Below, piece after piece: positions 1 through 8,061 of a stretch of DNA of 64,000 nucleotides. The notes beneath the pieces were generated by a model. That model saw only the letters and a list, made by a program, of their open reading frames with translations. It was not told the DNA's origin and searched no databases. Numbering within the stretch: position 1 is the stretch's first letter; each line of letters opens with the position of its first letter. The DNA is from JAIQFF01 sp963725615. Its GTDB lineage: Bacteria > Acidobacteriota > Terriglobia > Terriglobales > Acidobacteriaceae. A program made the translations under genes and the position numbers. The stretch is taken from positions 45,239 to 109,238 of the forward strand of contig CAVRZO010000020.1 in the NCBI GenBank assembly GCA_963725615.1, written 5' to 3'.

Positions 1-51
1 CAGCAGGCGGGAGGCGATGGCGGAACTCTTGGCGATGTACTTGATGCTCAT
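1..51 (-). CDS. PqqD-like peptide-binding protein, 5' end only
   Basis: Only the first 17 codons lie in the window, reading MSIKYIAKSSAIASRLL from an ATG at 51 back to base 1. The pattern of a short basic start, then a Ser/Ala-rich 'AIASRLL' stretch, resembles the N-terminus of PqqD-type (RRE) proteins, which bind precursor peptides for modifying enzymes. The start lies 7 bases beyond the stop codon of the HPr-kinase-like gene, so the two are probably one operon. The family call rests on few residues and on context with the kinase, peptidase and nucleotidyltransferase; the rest of the gene is outside the window. Confidence 0.45.
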   Translation of the reverse strand, partial: MSIKYIAKSSAIASRLL

Positions 52-58
52 GCCCGGT

Positions 59-877
59 TCAACCGATCATTCTCCAAACCCGCGAGTCGGGAGTAAAGGT
101 CAGGCACTGCACCGGAACGCGCTCCACAAATTCGCAGGCCGACTGTAAGACGTTGTCTACCAGAGCCGCATCCTCGGCGAAAAATAAAATGTTTCTCATC
201 AGGCGGCGGACGGCCTCGGCTTTGGCCATGGGCTCGAGCTTGTTCTTCGGGCCTTGCTTGAGGAAGAACAGCGACCCGATGGGAGCGGAACAGTTTTCCC
301 CAACCCGCGCCAGTTCTCCGGCAAAAGGAGTTCCACAGGCGCGGTAGCCGCCGTCAACCCGGCGGATGTAAGACACTTCATCGGTCAGCAGAGTCACGTC
401 CGGCGGAGCGAGACGCGAGATGGTGGTCTTCCCGGCGCCGGACACTCCGGAGAAGAGGAAGGCGCGTCCGTTGCGGATGGCCCCGGCGGAATGCAGCAGA
501 AAGCCGCCTTCCCGGGCCAGGATCAGCGTGTGCACGATGCGCAGGACCGCGTCGATGGAGTAAGGATTGGCGGTCTGGCGAATGCGGCCGCGCCCGGCGT
601 CCGGATTCCACTGGGCCCGAAAATCGCCCCGCCGCAGCCGCCACGTGCCGTCCCGCATTTCCACTCGGACATCTTCGTCAGGGGCTTTCCGGGTTGGGGT
701 TGTCAGTTCGATATCAAATTCAAATCGGGGGGGCGCGGCGGAATCGACAAAACCGGCGTAGCGGCGGGCCAGCATCTGCCGGAAGGAGTCGTCCTGCGTA
801 TGCAGGAGGATCGGCATTCCTCCAATCTCGACTGTGATCTGGTAGCTCGCGTTCACTCTCGGGCGGCTCCGGGGCAC
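59..877 (-). CDS. HPr-kinase-like P-loop protein (HprK-related)
   Basis: This 272-residue protein carries a P-loop GVSGAGKTT near residues 144-152, preceded by LLHSAGAI, and an acidic LLTDEVSYI around residue 171, the arrangement of the C-terminal half of HPr kinase/phosphorylase. It lacks the classical N-terminal HprK domain, so the substrate is probably not HPr. Relatives sit beside PqqD-like proteins and nucleotidyltransferases, and some lasso-peptide homologues phosphorylate the peptide C-terminus. Here it lies between an S26 peptidase gene 33 bases upstream and a PqqD-like gene just downstream on the same strand. The family call is firm; the substrate is unknown. Confidence 0.75.
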   Translation of the reverse strand: MPRSRPRVNASYQITVEIGGMPILLHTQDDSFRQMLARRYAGFVDSAAPPRFEFDIELTTPTRKAPDEDVRVEMRDGTWRLRRGDFRAQWNPDAGRGRIRQTANPYSIDAVLRIVHTLILAREGGFLLHSAGAIRNGRAFLFSGVSGAGKTTISRLAPPDVTLLTDEVSYIRRVDGGYRACGTPFAGELARVGENCSAPIGSLFFLKQGPKNKLEPMAKAEAVRRLMRNILFFAEDAALVDNVLQSACEFVERVPVQCLTFTPDSRVWRMIG

Positions 878-910
878 GGGTTTGAAATCGCCCGCGCCTC
901 TATTCGGTCG

Positions 911-1411
911 CTATGCTGCGCTAACGAATGGTTCGTCGATCTGGTCGTTATTTTCGCGGCGGTAAGCCCCGAATCGCAACCCGACCCGCCGGAAGAGACT
1001 CCAGTGGCAAAACAGCCAGGCCAGGAGCCGGCGAAACGTTGAAAGCTTTGGCACCGGCAAAAAAGTGGTGCCTGCGCGCCGAACCTCGACGATCCTGCCC
1101 AGCAACTCGCTTCTGTCAACCGGCGGATCGTCCTCGAACATGCAGTCGCCCCGGGTGACCAGAAACGCCTTGTCGCGTTTGAGGTCGGTGCTTACGATCC
1201 GGTGAATGAAAAAACGATCCTGGCGAATGTAAAGCACAATCTCCCCCGGCTCGACCTGCTCCGGGCGGACGGACTGGACAGTGAGAACATCGCCCGGCCA
1301 CAAAGTCGGGAGCATGCTGACTCCGTGGGCGCGCACTTTCAATGTGCCCCACGATCGCAATGCCTCGGCCGCCAGACTGCATCTGCCTTGGTCACGTGCC
1401 TGAGAATCCAT
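911..1411 (-). CDS. S24/S26-family signal-peptidase-like protein
   Basis: The 166-residue product has the S26 serine box HGVSMLPTLWPGD (around residues 30-42), then FFIHRIV near residue 69 and a VTRGD...DDPPV box near residues 87-98. The HRI box in place of a lysine box matches the SipW/ER-type branch, where His replaces the catalytic Lys. No N-terminal membrane anchor is visible; the C-terminal third (LAWLFCHWSLFRRVGL) is hydrophobic and may attach it to the membrane. It is the first gene of the minus-strand set with the HPr-kinase-like and PqqD-like genes, so a role in processing a peptide or envelope component is plausible but unproven. Confidence 0.7.
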   Translation of the reverse strand: MDSQARDQGRCSLAAEALRSWGTLKVRAHGVSMLPTLWPGDVLTVQSVRPEQVEPGEIVLYIRQDRFFIHRIVSTDLKRDKAFLVTRGDCMFEDDPPVDRSELLGRIVEVRRAGTTFLPVPKLSTFRRLLAWLFCHWSLFRRVGLRFGAYRRENNDQIDEPFVSAA

Positions 1412-1746
1412 TGAGTAACTAATATTGAGTAACTAATTTGTACGTTAGCGTACCGGCCAGAAGCTCACCCCAGCGCGCTTTTCCGGCTATGTGAGATGGT
1501 CTTTTTTCTGCAGAATTTACGATAACCCACCGCACATTCCGTGCCAAAGACATAATGCGGAACGCTGTTGCGTCGCTGGGTACCTGCTGCAGGCACCTGC
1601 TGAATATGACCAATGGATATTTCGGGCACACAAGATCCTGGCAGGAGAACAGAGCGAGTAAACGAACACGGGTGCGGTTTGTACTATAGTTCCGCGAGGA
1701 AAAATTTCCGGTCCGAGGATCGAGAGCGGTTACCGAAGACCATCAC
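1412..1746. promoter_or_regulatory. Divergent intergenic region with a short direct repeat
   Basis: This 335-base gap separates the minus-strand peptidase set from the plus-strand nucleotidyltransferase and must hold both promoters. Directly beside the peptidase start a 13-base word, attgagtaactaa, occurs twice in tandem (1412-1434). A short inverted repeat, gtacgttagcgtac, lies at about 1440-1453. A possible -10-like tactat for the plus-strand gene lies near 1682. No confident operator is recognised. Confidence 0.35.
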
Positions 1747-2949
1747 TTGTCCCAACCAGCGCCATCCCGCCTGCCCGATTCGATTTCCTCACACGCCAGA
1801 ATTTTCAGCCCAGAACTTGACTTGATTCTGGCCTGCTGCGGTGAAGATTCCGGCGGCCGCGTGTCCGCGAGTATCCAGCAAATTCTTCGGCACGGTGTGG
1901 ATTGGGAGCGGCTGGTTCGGCAGGCGCAGGACCACGGGCTGGTGCCACTGGTTTTTCGCCGGTTGTCTACCGAAATGGACGCCAGCCGTTCACCCGGACT
2001 GGAAGCGCTTCGTCAGCAGGACAAATCGAATGCCCACCGCACTCTGTGGCTGACGCTGGAGTTGCTTAGTATCAATCGTCATTTCCAGACCCGAGGTCTG
2101 GAAGTTTTGCCCTACAAGGGGCCGGTGCTGGCCGAAGCCCTCTATGGAAACGTAGCCATGCGCCAGTTCTCGGACCTCGACCTGCTGATCCGGTCCGGCG
2201 ACCTGGCGGCGATCAAGGAAGCCTTGGCGGAACTGGGATACGAGCCGGGCCTGCGATTGGAGAAGGCCGCCGAGCGCGATTACCTGAAATCCGGATACGA
2301 GTACACATTCGACGGTGCCCGAGGACGCAATCTGCTGGAAATCAAGTGGCAGATCCTGCCGCGGTTTTACGCAGTCGGTTTCGACGTCAATGAGTTCTTT
2401 GAACGGGCAAGTGTGATCACGATCGAGGGCCAGAGGCTGCGCACGCTTTGCGATCAGGACCTTATGCTGGTGCTGTGCGTTCATGCCGCCAAACATGCCT
2501 GGAAGCAGATTTCCTGGCTGTGCGACATTGTCCAACTGGCCCGGTCGCGAGCGCTCGATTGGGCGGCACTACAGGCACAGGCCGAGAGTCTCGGGATCAC
2601 GCGCATAGTGGCAGTGACATTCCTGCTGGCCCACAAACTGCTGGGAGCAGCGTTGCCCGCGGAACTCGAGATAGAGAAACATGAAGCTGCGGAAACTCTG
2701 GCGCAGCGCATCGTGCCCCTGATCGTGGCGGAAGACGAGTTCGATCCGGAATCGATGGCCTACTTCCGCCTGATGATGGAGTTGCGGGAGCGCACGCAGG
2801 ACCGGTTTTCTTTCATGTGGCGGCTGTTATTCACTCCGGGTGCCGGAGAATGGTCGGCGGTGCGGCTACCCGGCCCGCTGTTTCCGTTGTATCGCGTGGT
2901 ACGCGTTTTCCGGTTGGCGGGGAGGTTGGTATTGCCACGCTCGGCTTAA
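1747..2949 (+). CDS. Nucleotidyltransferase-fold family protein (NTP_transf_5-like)
   Basis: A 400-residue protein with the family core near residues 118-160: LPYKGPVLAEALYGN followed by RQFSDLDLLI, where the DxD supplies the metal ligands of a nucleotidyltransferase fold. This family is found beside HPr-kinase-like, S26 and PqqD-like genes, as here across a divergent promoter. The open frame starts with TTG at 1747 without a clear ribosome-binding site, so the true start could be elsewhere. The molecule it modifies is not known; a peptide or envelope glycan is possible. Confidence 0.65.
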   Translation: MSQPAPSRLPDSISSHARIFSPELDLILACCGEDSGGRVSASIQQILRHGVDWERLVRQAQDHGLVPLVFRRLSTEMDASRSPGLEALRQQDKSNAHRTLWLTLELLSINRHFQTRGLEVLPYKGPVLAEALYGNVAMRQFSDLDLLIRSGDLAAIKEALAELGYEPGLRLEKAAERDYLKSGYEYTFDGARGRNLLEIKWQILPRFYAVGFDVNEFFERASVITIEGQRLRTLCDQDLMLVLCVHAAKHAWKQISWLCDIVQLARSRALDWAALQAQAESLGITRIVAVTFLLAHKLLGAALPAELEIEKHEAAETLAQRIVPLIVAEDEFDPESMAYFRLMMELRERTQDRFSFMWRLLFTPGAGEWSAVRLPGPLFPLYRVVRVFRLAGRLVLPRSA

Positions 2950-3136
2950 TAGAGAGCGTCCTTGTTCATGCGTCGAATGTCCACGCGTCCCACAATCGCG
3001 CTCCTTCCTTAGTGAACCAGGGTCGAAGCGTCAACTGCCAGATCCTTTCGACCCCGCTCAAGGCGGGCGCTTCGCAATCTCAGGATGACCCAATCGACAG
3101 AAAATGAAATTCAAACTGAGCCACTACGAAAACGGC

Positions 3137-3939
3137 TTATCTCTTGGCGTTCTTCTGGGCCCGACTCATGCCCGCTCGTAATCCTTGTTCCACCACGCGC
3201 TTGTATCCAGATTTATCCATGCTGGCCAGAGTCGCGGCGGAGATGCCACCGGGCGTGGCGGCTTCATGCAACAGAGCGTCCAGCGAAATGTTGGACTCAC
3301 GCCAGGCCAGAATTCCGTCGGCGAGGGCATGGGCGGCGGCGGTCATGGCTGTTCTGCGATCGAGGCCGAGTTTCTCGGCTGCCCCGGCGAGCGCGGCCAG
3401 CGCGTGATAGCCGTGGCTGGAAGAGTATGTCACGGTGAAGGCGTCGAACTGGCTCTCGGGGATTTCTAAGACTTGTCCGACACGCGCGAAGAAATTGCGG
3501 ACTTCGCGACGGCCGCGGAGGGGAAATCGCGGTCGAAGGCTAGCGCGCTGAGACCGCGGCCGCTGCGGGCCACCGGGCTGGGCATGGCGCGCGCCCAGCG
3601 TACGGGACGGCCCATCCACTTGCGCAGGTTTTTGAAGGGGATGCCGGCGGCCAGGCTGACGGCTATCGTCGGCCCGACTTGTCCAATCTGCTGCAGCAAT
3701 TCGCGGACTGAATCCGGCCGCACCGCGATTATCAGAAGACGTGCTTTTTCTACCGCGCGACGGAGGTTTGGTTCAGCTTTCACTCCGTACTGGATCCTGA
3801 GCTGGCGCAGTTTCTGAGGATGGCGGTCGTGCACCACGATGGGCGGGCTGTTGCCTGCCAGACGCAGGCCGGCCAGCAGCGCACCCGTGATGCGTCCTCC
3901 CCCGAGAAAGACGATGGCATTCTTGCGCGCGGCTTTCAT
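3137..3939 (-). CDS. proC: Pyrroline-5-carboxylate reductase, frameshifted
   Basis: The N-terminal part (3939 to about 3520) has the NAD(P)-binding start IVFLGGGRITGALL and the IIAVRPDSV segment of ProC; the C-terminal part (about 3515 to 3137) has the dimerisation region with EAATPGGISAATL, equivalent to the SPGGTT box. The two halves are in different frames, joining at a run of four G near 3520-3523. ProC makes proline from pyrroline-5-carboxylate. Its ATG overlaps the stop of the upstream aminotransferase by four bases, so the two are translationally coupled. The usual active-site SGSGP segment reads YSSSHGY here, a clear departure that may mean a divergent enzyme. The single clean shift suggests a sequencing indel. 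Confidence 0.75.
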
Positions 3940-5258
3940 ACGAGACTCGGGCAGGCCCGGTCTGCGGCTTCGATCAGCATGGCAACATCTTTTTCAGTGT
4001 GCGCGGTCGAGATAATCCAGTGCAGTCCGTTGGATGGAGTCATGTAGATGCCCTGGTCGAGCAGGCCATGAACGAAGCGGGAATAGAGTTGAGTGTCCAC
4101 GTAGGTGCAATAGTCGCGATAGTCGTGGATCGCGTCGCGGTCGGTGAAGTAAATCTGGAACATGGGACCGAAGCCCTGCACGATGGCTTTTAACTGGTGA
4201 CGGCGAAAGACCTCACGCAGTCCCGAGATCGCGGCGTTGCCCACATTGTGGAGTTTCTGGTACGTGCCACCGGTTGCCAATAAATCCAAATTGGCGGCAA
4301 CGACTTTCATGGTGAGCCGGTGTCCGTTAAACGTTCCGTAATGCAGCACCATGCGCTCGCTCCAGCGCATGCGGTCGAGGATGGGTCGCGGTCCAGCCAC
4401 GGCGCCGACGGGAAATCCCCCGCCTAGAGCCTTGCCAAACGTGCTGATGTCGGGAGTGATGCCGTAGTACTCCTGACATCCGCCCGGTGCATAGCGGAAG
4501 CCGGTGACGACTTCGTCGAGGATCAGCAGCGCACCGTACTGTTGTGTGAGGGAGCGCAGGAGTTGGAGATATCCATCGCGCGGCAGAATGCAGCCCATGT
4601 TGGCCATTATGGGTTCAGTGATGACGGCCGCGAGTTCCCGCCCATATTGCTTCATGATGCGCTCGAGCGCGGCTGCGTCGTTCCAGGGCGCGAGGACCAC
4701 GTCGTCGAAAGTCGAGGGCGGAATGCCTTCCGAGTCAGGCATGCGGGCGGGGTTCTCGGGCGGGCCCAACTTTTCCGGGGCATGACTGTGTGCATTCAGA
4801 AGATAAGGGTCGTACCAGCCGTGGTAGTGGCCCTCGAATTTGAGGAACTTTGTCCGGCGAGTGTGGGCGCGAGCCAGGCGCAGAGCCAGCATGGTGGCCT
4901 CGCTGCCGGTGTTGGTGAAGCGCACGACTTCAGCGGAAGGGACCATGCGGCACAAGCGCTCGGCTGCTTCCACTTCGGCGGAAGTTGCGGCTGCGAAGTG
5001 TGAGCCTTGCGCCATGGTCTGCGAAACGACTTCAACTAGTTTGGGATGAGCGTGTCCCTGGATCAACGCTCCGAACGACATCATGAAATCTATGTATTCG
5101 TTGCCGTCGGCATCCCACACGCGAGAGCCCTGGCCGCGCTCGAGGAAAATCGGGCCGGGCGAGAAGACGGCGGCGCCGCGCGAAGGCGAGTTGACACCTT
5201 CGACCAGCGATTGTTTCGAGCGCTCGAACCACTGCTGCGAGTTTCTGCGAGTTGCCAT
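3936..5258 (-). CDS. Class-III aminotransferase, HemL-like
   Basis: The 440-residue protein is a PLP fold-type I class-III aminotransferase: NTGSEATMLALRLARAHT binds the cofactor phosphate, ILDEVVTGFR carries the PLP aspartate, and FGKALGGGFPVGA carries the Schiff-base lysine. Overall it resembles glutamate-1-semialdehyde aminomutase, but the aspartate box reads DEVVTGFR rather than the GEVMTGFR common in true HemL, so it may use another amino substrate. It overlaps proC by four bases and follows three SDR dehydrogenases on the same strand, a setting that fits small-molecule metabolism rather than haem synthesis. Length is normal for the family. Confidence 0.75.
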   Translation of the reverse strand: MATRRNSQQWFERSKQSLVEGVNSPSRGAAVFSPGPIFLERGQGSRVWDADGNEYIDFMMSFGALIQGHAHPKLVEVVSQTMAQGSHFAAATSAEVEAAERLCRMVPSAEVVRFTNTGSEATMLALRLARAHTRRTKFLKFEGHYHGWYDPYLLNAHSHAPEKLGPPENPARMPDSEGIPPSTFDDVVLAPWNDAAALERIMKQYGRELAAVITEPIMANMGCILPRDGYLQLLRSLTQQYGALLILDEVVTGFRYAPGGCQEYYGITPDISTFGKALGGGFPVGAVAGPRPILDRMRWSERMVLHYGTFNGHRLTMKVVAANLDLLATGGTYQKLHNVGNAAISGLREVFRRHQLKAIVQGFGPMFQIYFTDRDAIHDYRDYCTYVDTQLYSRFVHGLLDQGIYMTPSNGLHWIISTAHTEKDVAMLIEAADRACPSLV

Positions 5259-5272
5259 AAAGAACCACGTAG

Positions 5273-5386
5273 CCCGGACGCCCTCGTCCGGGCGGGCGAC
5301 CGAAGCTCGCCTGGGTTCGAAGCTTACAAAACCGCTGCGGAGCTTCGCTCCGCCGGGCCGACGAGGGCGTCCGCCCCTACGTGGTT
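5273..5386. repeat. Long inverted repeat, family A copy 1
   Basis: An imperfect palindrome beginning aaccacgtag and ending ctacgtggtt, with arms built on gacgccctcgtc / gacgagggcgtc and inner hairpins agctcg/cgagct-like. It fills the gap between SDR 1 and the aminotransferase. A second copy lies at 6175-6290. Confidence 0.85.
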
Positions 5387-5393
5387 CGTGCTG

Positions 5394-6155
5394 CTAGTCG
5401 GCGGTACCGCCGCCGTCTACTACCAGAGTCGCTCCGGTCATGAACGACGAATCGTCCGAGGCGAGGAATAGCGCGGCTTTCGCGATCTCGTCGGATGTGC
5501 CGATCCGGCCCAGAGGACGATTACTGCAGCCTGCTATGTAGTCTTCCCACTTCTGGCCGCGCATGCGGGCGTCTTCCGGCAGCATAGGCGTGTCCACGTC
5601 GCCGGGGCAGATGCAGTTCACGCGAATTCCCTGGCGGCCGTGATCAATGGCCATCGCCTTGGTCAGCAGCACGACACCGCCCTTCGAAGCGCAATAGGCG
5701 ATGGCAGCGTCGCCACCCACGATTCCCCATCCCGAACTGTTGTTGATGATCACTCCGCTGCGCTGACCGATCATAGTGGGCAGGGCAAACTTCGACATCA
5801 GGAACGTGCCTTTCAGGTTGATGTCAATTTGCAGGTCCCATTCCTCCTCGCTGCAATCGAGGGTGGTGTGGGGATAGAAAATGCCGGCGTTGTTGAAGAG
5901 GATGTCGAGGCGTCCGAAGGCGGTCACGGTTTCATCGACTGCACGGCGGCATTCGGCGGCCTTGCGAACATCGGTGCGCAGGAAGATGGCTTGGCCGCCG
6001 CTTTCCAGAATTCGGGCAGTGACCGCGTGTCCCCGCTGCTCGTGACGGCCGGTGATCGCGACCTTGGCTCCCTCTTTGGCAAACAGGATGGCGGTAGCTT
6101 CGCCGATGCCCGACGTGCCTCCGGTGATGAGAGCGACTTTGTTTTCGAGACGCAT
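5394..6155 (-). CDS. SDR-family oxidoreductase 1
   Basis: A 253-residue classical short-chain dehydrogenase. It shows the cofactor motif TGGTSGIG near residues 11-18, NNAGI near residues 88-92, a serine in NNSSGWG and the catalytic YCASKGG. It is closely related to the next gene upstream (SDR 2): both share LLTKAMAIDHG and RVNCICPGD segments, so they look like a tandem duplication. The gene is flanked on both sides by copies of repeat family A. The substrate cannot be told from sequence. Confidence 0.9.
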   Translation of the reverse strand: MRLENKVALITGGTSGIGEATAILFAKEGAKVAITGRHEQRGHAVTARILESGGQAIFLRTDVRKAAECRRAVDETVTAFGRLDILFNNAGIFYPHTTLDCSEEEWDLQIDINLKGTFLMSKFALPTMIGQRSGVIINNSSGWGIVGGDAAIAYCASKGGVVLLTKAMAIDHGRQGIRVNCICPGDVDTPMLPEDARMRGQKWEDYIAGCSNRPLGRIGTSDEIAKAALFLASDDSSFMTGATLVVDGGGTAD

Positions 6156-6174
6156 ATGAAATCTTTTCGACTTG

Positions 6175-6290
6175 CGTAGACCCGGACGCCCTCGTCCGGG
6201 TGGGCGAGCGAAGCTCGCCAGAAATTTCGGGGGCCAAAAACCACTGCGGAGCCTTGCTCCGCTGGGCGGACGAGGGCGTCCGCCTCTACG
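6175..6290. repeat. Long inverted repeat, family A copy 2
   Basis: A palindrome with outer arms cgtaga.. / ..tctacg and the same gacgccctcgtccggg core as copy 1. Its right arm contains the stop codon of SDR 2 (TAG on the minus strand at 6286-6288), so the element abuts or replaces the end of that gene. Confidence 0.85.
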
Positions 6291-7062
6291 CGGATCCTGC
6301 CAGGCCGCCGCCGTCTACCACTAACGCCGTCCCGGTTACGAACGATGATGCATCGCTGGCCAAATACAGGGCGGCTTGCGCGATCTCTTCCGGCTTGCCG
6401 ACTCGGCCTAATGGTCGTTTCGCGGCTTCCGTCAGGAACTTATGGTCGGGCTCTCCCAACTGCTGAGCTTCGTTGTGCAGCATGGTCGTGTCGGTATCGC
6501 CGGGGCAGATGCAGTTTACTCGAATATTCTGCGGCCCGTGATCGATGGCCATGGCCTTGGTCAGCAGGACCACCGCGCCCTTGGAGGCGCAGTATACGGC
6601 CGCCCTTGGGCCGCCGGCGAGACCCCAGCCGGAGGCGGTGTTGATGATGCAGCCTCCACCGGCCGACGCCATGATGGGGATGACCTGGCGGGACATCAGA
6701 AAAATGGCCTTCACATTCACCGCCATCACACGATCCCAGTCCGCTTCGCTCAATTCGACGACCGAGGCGCGGCGGATGATTCCGGCATTGTTGAACAGGA
6801 TGTGGATGGCGCCAAAATCGCGGACGGCACGCTCCGTAACGCGCTGGCAGTCTGCGGCGTGGGTGACGTCTCCGGGCTCGAAAACAGCGCGCCCGCCGTG
6901 CTGGGTGATCTCGTCGGCTACAGCATGCCCGGCCGATTCATTGATGTCGGTGAGAACAACCGATGCGCCCTCGCGGGCGAAGAGGAGAGCGGTGGCTCGT
7001 CCTATGCCGGAGGCGGCGCCTGTGACCAGAGCGATCTTTTCGTCGAGCTGATGCTTGGGCAT
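6286..7062 (-). CDS. SDR-family oxidoreductase 2
   Basis: A 258-residue short-chain dehydrogenase starting at ATG 7062 (MPKHQLDEKIALVTGAASG). The open frame extends upstream to 7233, but that part translates repeat B and is not credible as protein. Motifs are TGAASGIG, NNAGI and YCASKGA. It is a paralogue of SDR 1. The stop codon falls within the right arm of repeat A copy 2. As with its neighbours, no substrate can be assigned. Confidence 0.88.
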   Translation of the reverse strand: MPKHQLDEKIALVTGAASGIGRATALLFAREGASVVLTDINESAGHAVADEITQHGGRAVFEPGDVTHAADCQRVTERAVRDFGAIHILFNNAGIIRRASVVELSEADWDRVMAVNVKAIFLMSRQVIPIMASAGGGCIINTASGWGLAGGPRAAVYCASKGAVVLLTKAMAIDHGPQNIRVNCICPGDTDTTMLHNEAQQLGEPDHKFLTEAAKRPLGRVGKPEEIAQAALYLASDASSFVTGTALVVDGGGLAGSA

Positions 7063-7090
7063 GAGTGTCTCGGAGTCTTGTATGGTCTTG

Positions 7091-7184
7091 GGTGGTTTTG
7101 TGTGGTCGCGGGCGACTCGCCCGCGGCTTTTGACTTTAACTCGAAGCCCTCGGGGCGGGTCGCCCGCGACCACACAAAACCACC
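7091..7184. repeat. Perfect 26-bp inverted repeat, family B copy 1
   Basis: Bases 7091-7116 (ggtggttttgtgtggtcgcg then ggcgac) pair perfectly with 7159-7184, leaving a 42-base loop that includes cggcttttgactttaactc. It sits between SDR 3 and SDR 2. A 40-base stretch from it recurs exactly in reverse orientation near 41891-41930. Confidence 0.92.
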
Positions 7185-7192
7185 AAAAATAA

Positions 7193-7945
7193 TCAGCGAC
7201 TGGCCAGGCCTCCGGCGGTTTCTGCACCGTCAATCGTGTACACCTGTCCGGTCATGAAGGCGGCATCGTCCGACGCCAGGAACGCGAACAGGGCCGCGAT
7301 TTCCTCTGGTTTGGCGTGGCGGCCCAGTGGAATTTTGCGATTTACCGCGTCCAGCATTTCATCGGTGTATTCGGCGCGCTGCATGGGGGTGAGGACGTAT
7401 CCCGGTGCGACCGCGCACACCCGGAGTTTGGGCGCGAGTTCCAGCGCCATGGACTTGGTCAGCTCGATGACTCCAGCTTTTGTGGCGTTGTAGTCGGCGT
7501 AGAAGGGGTAGCCCATCACGCCATTGGTGGACGCGGTTTGCAAGATGACCCCGCTGCCGCGCTCCCACATATGCCGGGCCGCGGTCTGCGCCACGTAAAA
7601 AACGCCAGTGAGGTTGACCGCGATGGTTTTGTGCCAATCTTCGGGAGTGATGTCGAGAAAGTTGTGGCGGGTGCTGATGCCGGCGTTATTGATCAGGACA
7701 TCCACGCCGCCCATCAGGCGCACGGCCTGGGCAAATGCGGCTTGCACTTGTTTCAGGTCGGAAACGTCGGCGTCCACCGTGCCGGCCAGCTTCGGGAGCT
7801 GCGATTGGATTTGCGCGCGGCCTTTGGCGTCGCGGTCGAGGACGACCACGGCTGCGCCCTCTTCCAAAAAGCGGGCGGCCGTTGCGGCGCCGATTCCGCT
7901 CGCGCCTCCGGTGATCAGGACGCGCTTGTCCTTCAATCCTCGCAT
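7193..7945 (-). CDS. SDR-family oxidoreductase 3
   Basis: A 250-residue short-chain dehydrogenase with TGGASGIGAATAARFLEEGA near the N-terminus, NNAGIS near residues 85-90, SRH-like segment and catalytic YNATKAG. It is more distant from SDR 1 and SDR 2 than they are from each other. It is the first of the three SDR genes in the direction of transcription. A perfect inverted repeat lies directly after its stop codon and could end transcription or protect the 3' end. Substrate unknown. Confidence 0.88.
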   Translation of the reverse strand: MRGLKDKRVLITGGASGIGAATAARFLEEGAAVVVLDRDAKGRAQIQSQLPKLAGTVDADVSDLKQVQAAFAQAVRLMGGVDVLINNAGISTRHNFLDITPEDWHKTIAVNLTGVFYVAQTAARHMWERGSGVILQTASTNGVMGYPFYADYNATKAGVIELTKSMALELAPKLRVCAVAPGYVLTPMQRAEYTDEMLDAVNRKIPLGRHAKPEEIAALFAFLASDDAAFMTGQVYTIDGAETAGGLASR

Positions 7946-7964
7946 GGGTCTCCTTCGAAAGTGT

Positions 7965-8061
7965 AATGTAGGCGCGGGCGTCCCGCCCGTGCGTCAGTAA
8001 TCCCACTGATGCTAAATGATTGGTGGCCGCAGCACGAGCCAGGACGCTCGCGCCTACATCA
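7965..8061. repeat. Inverted repeat, family E-like
   Basis: Arms atgtaggcgcgggcgtcc and ggacgctcgcgcctacat enclose a loop of about 60 bases. The right arm ends at the stop codon of the RMD1-like gene (8059-8061). The gcgggcgtcccgcccg core resembles the elements at 25978-26032 and 55748-55823. Confidence 0.8.

Noticed and set aside
1419..1631. A 70-residue minus-strand frame just upstream of the S26 peptidase, considered as a precursor peptide
   Set aside because: GTG start with a weak ribosome-binding site, no leader/core pattern, and its end is just the tandem attgagtaactaa repeat.
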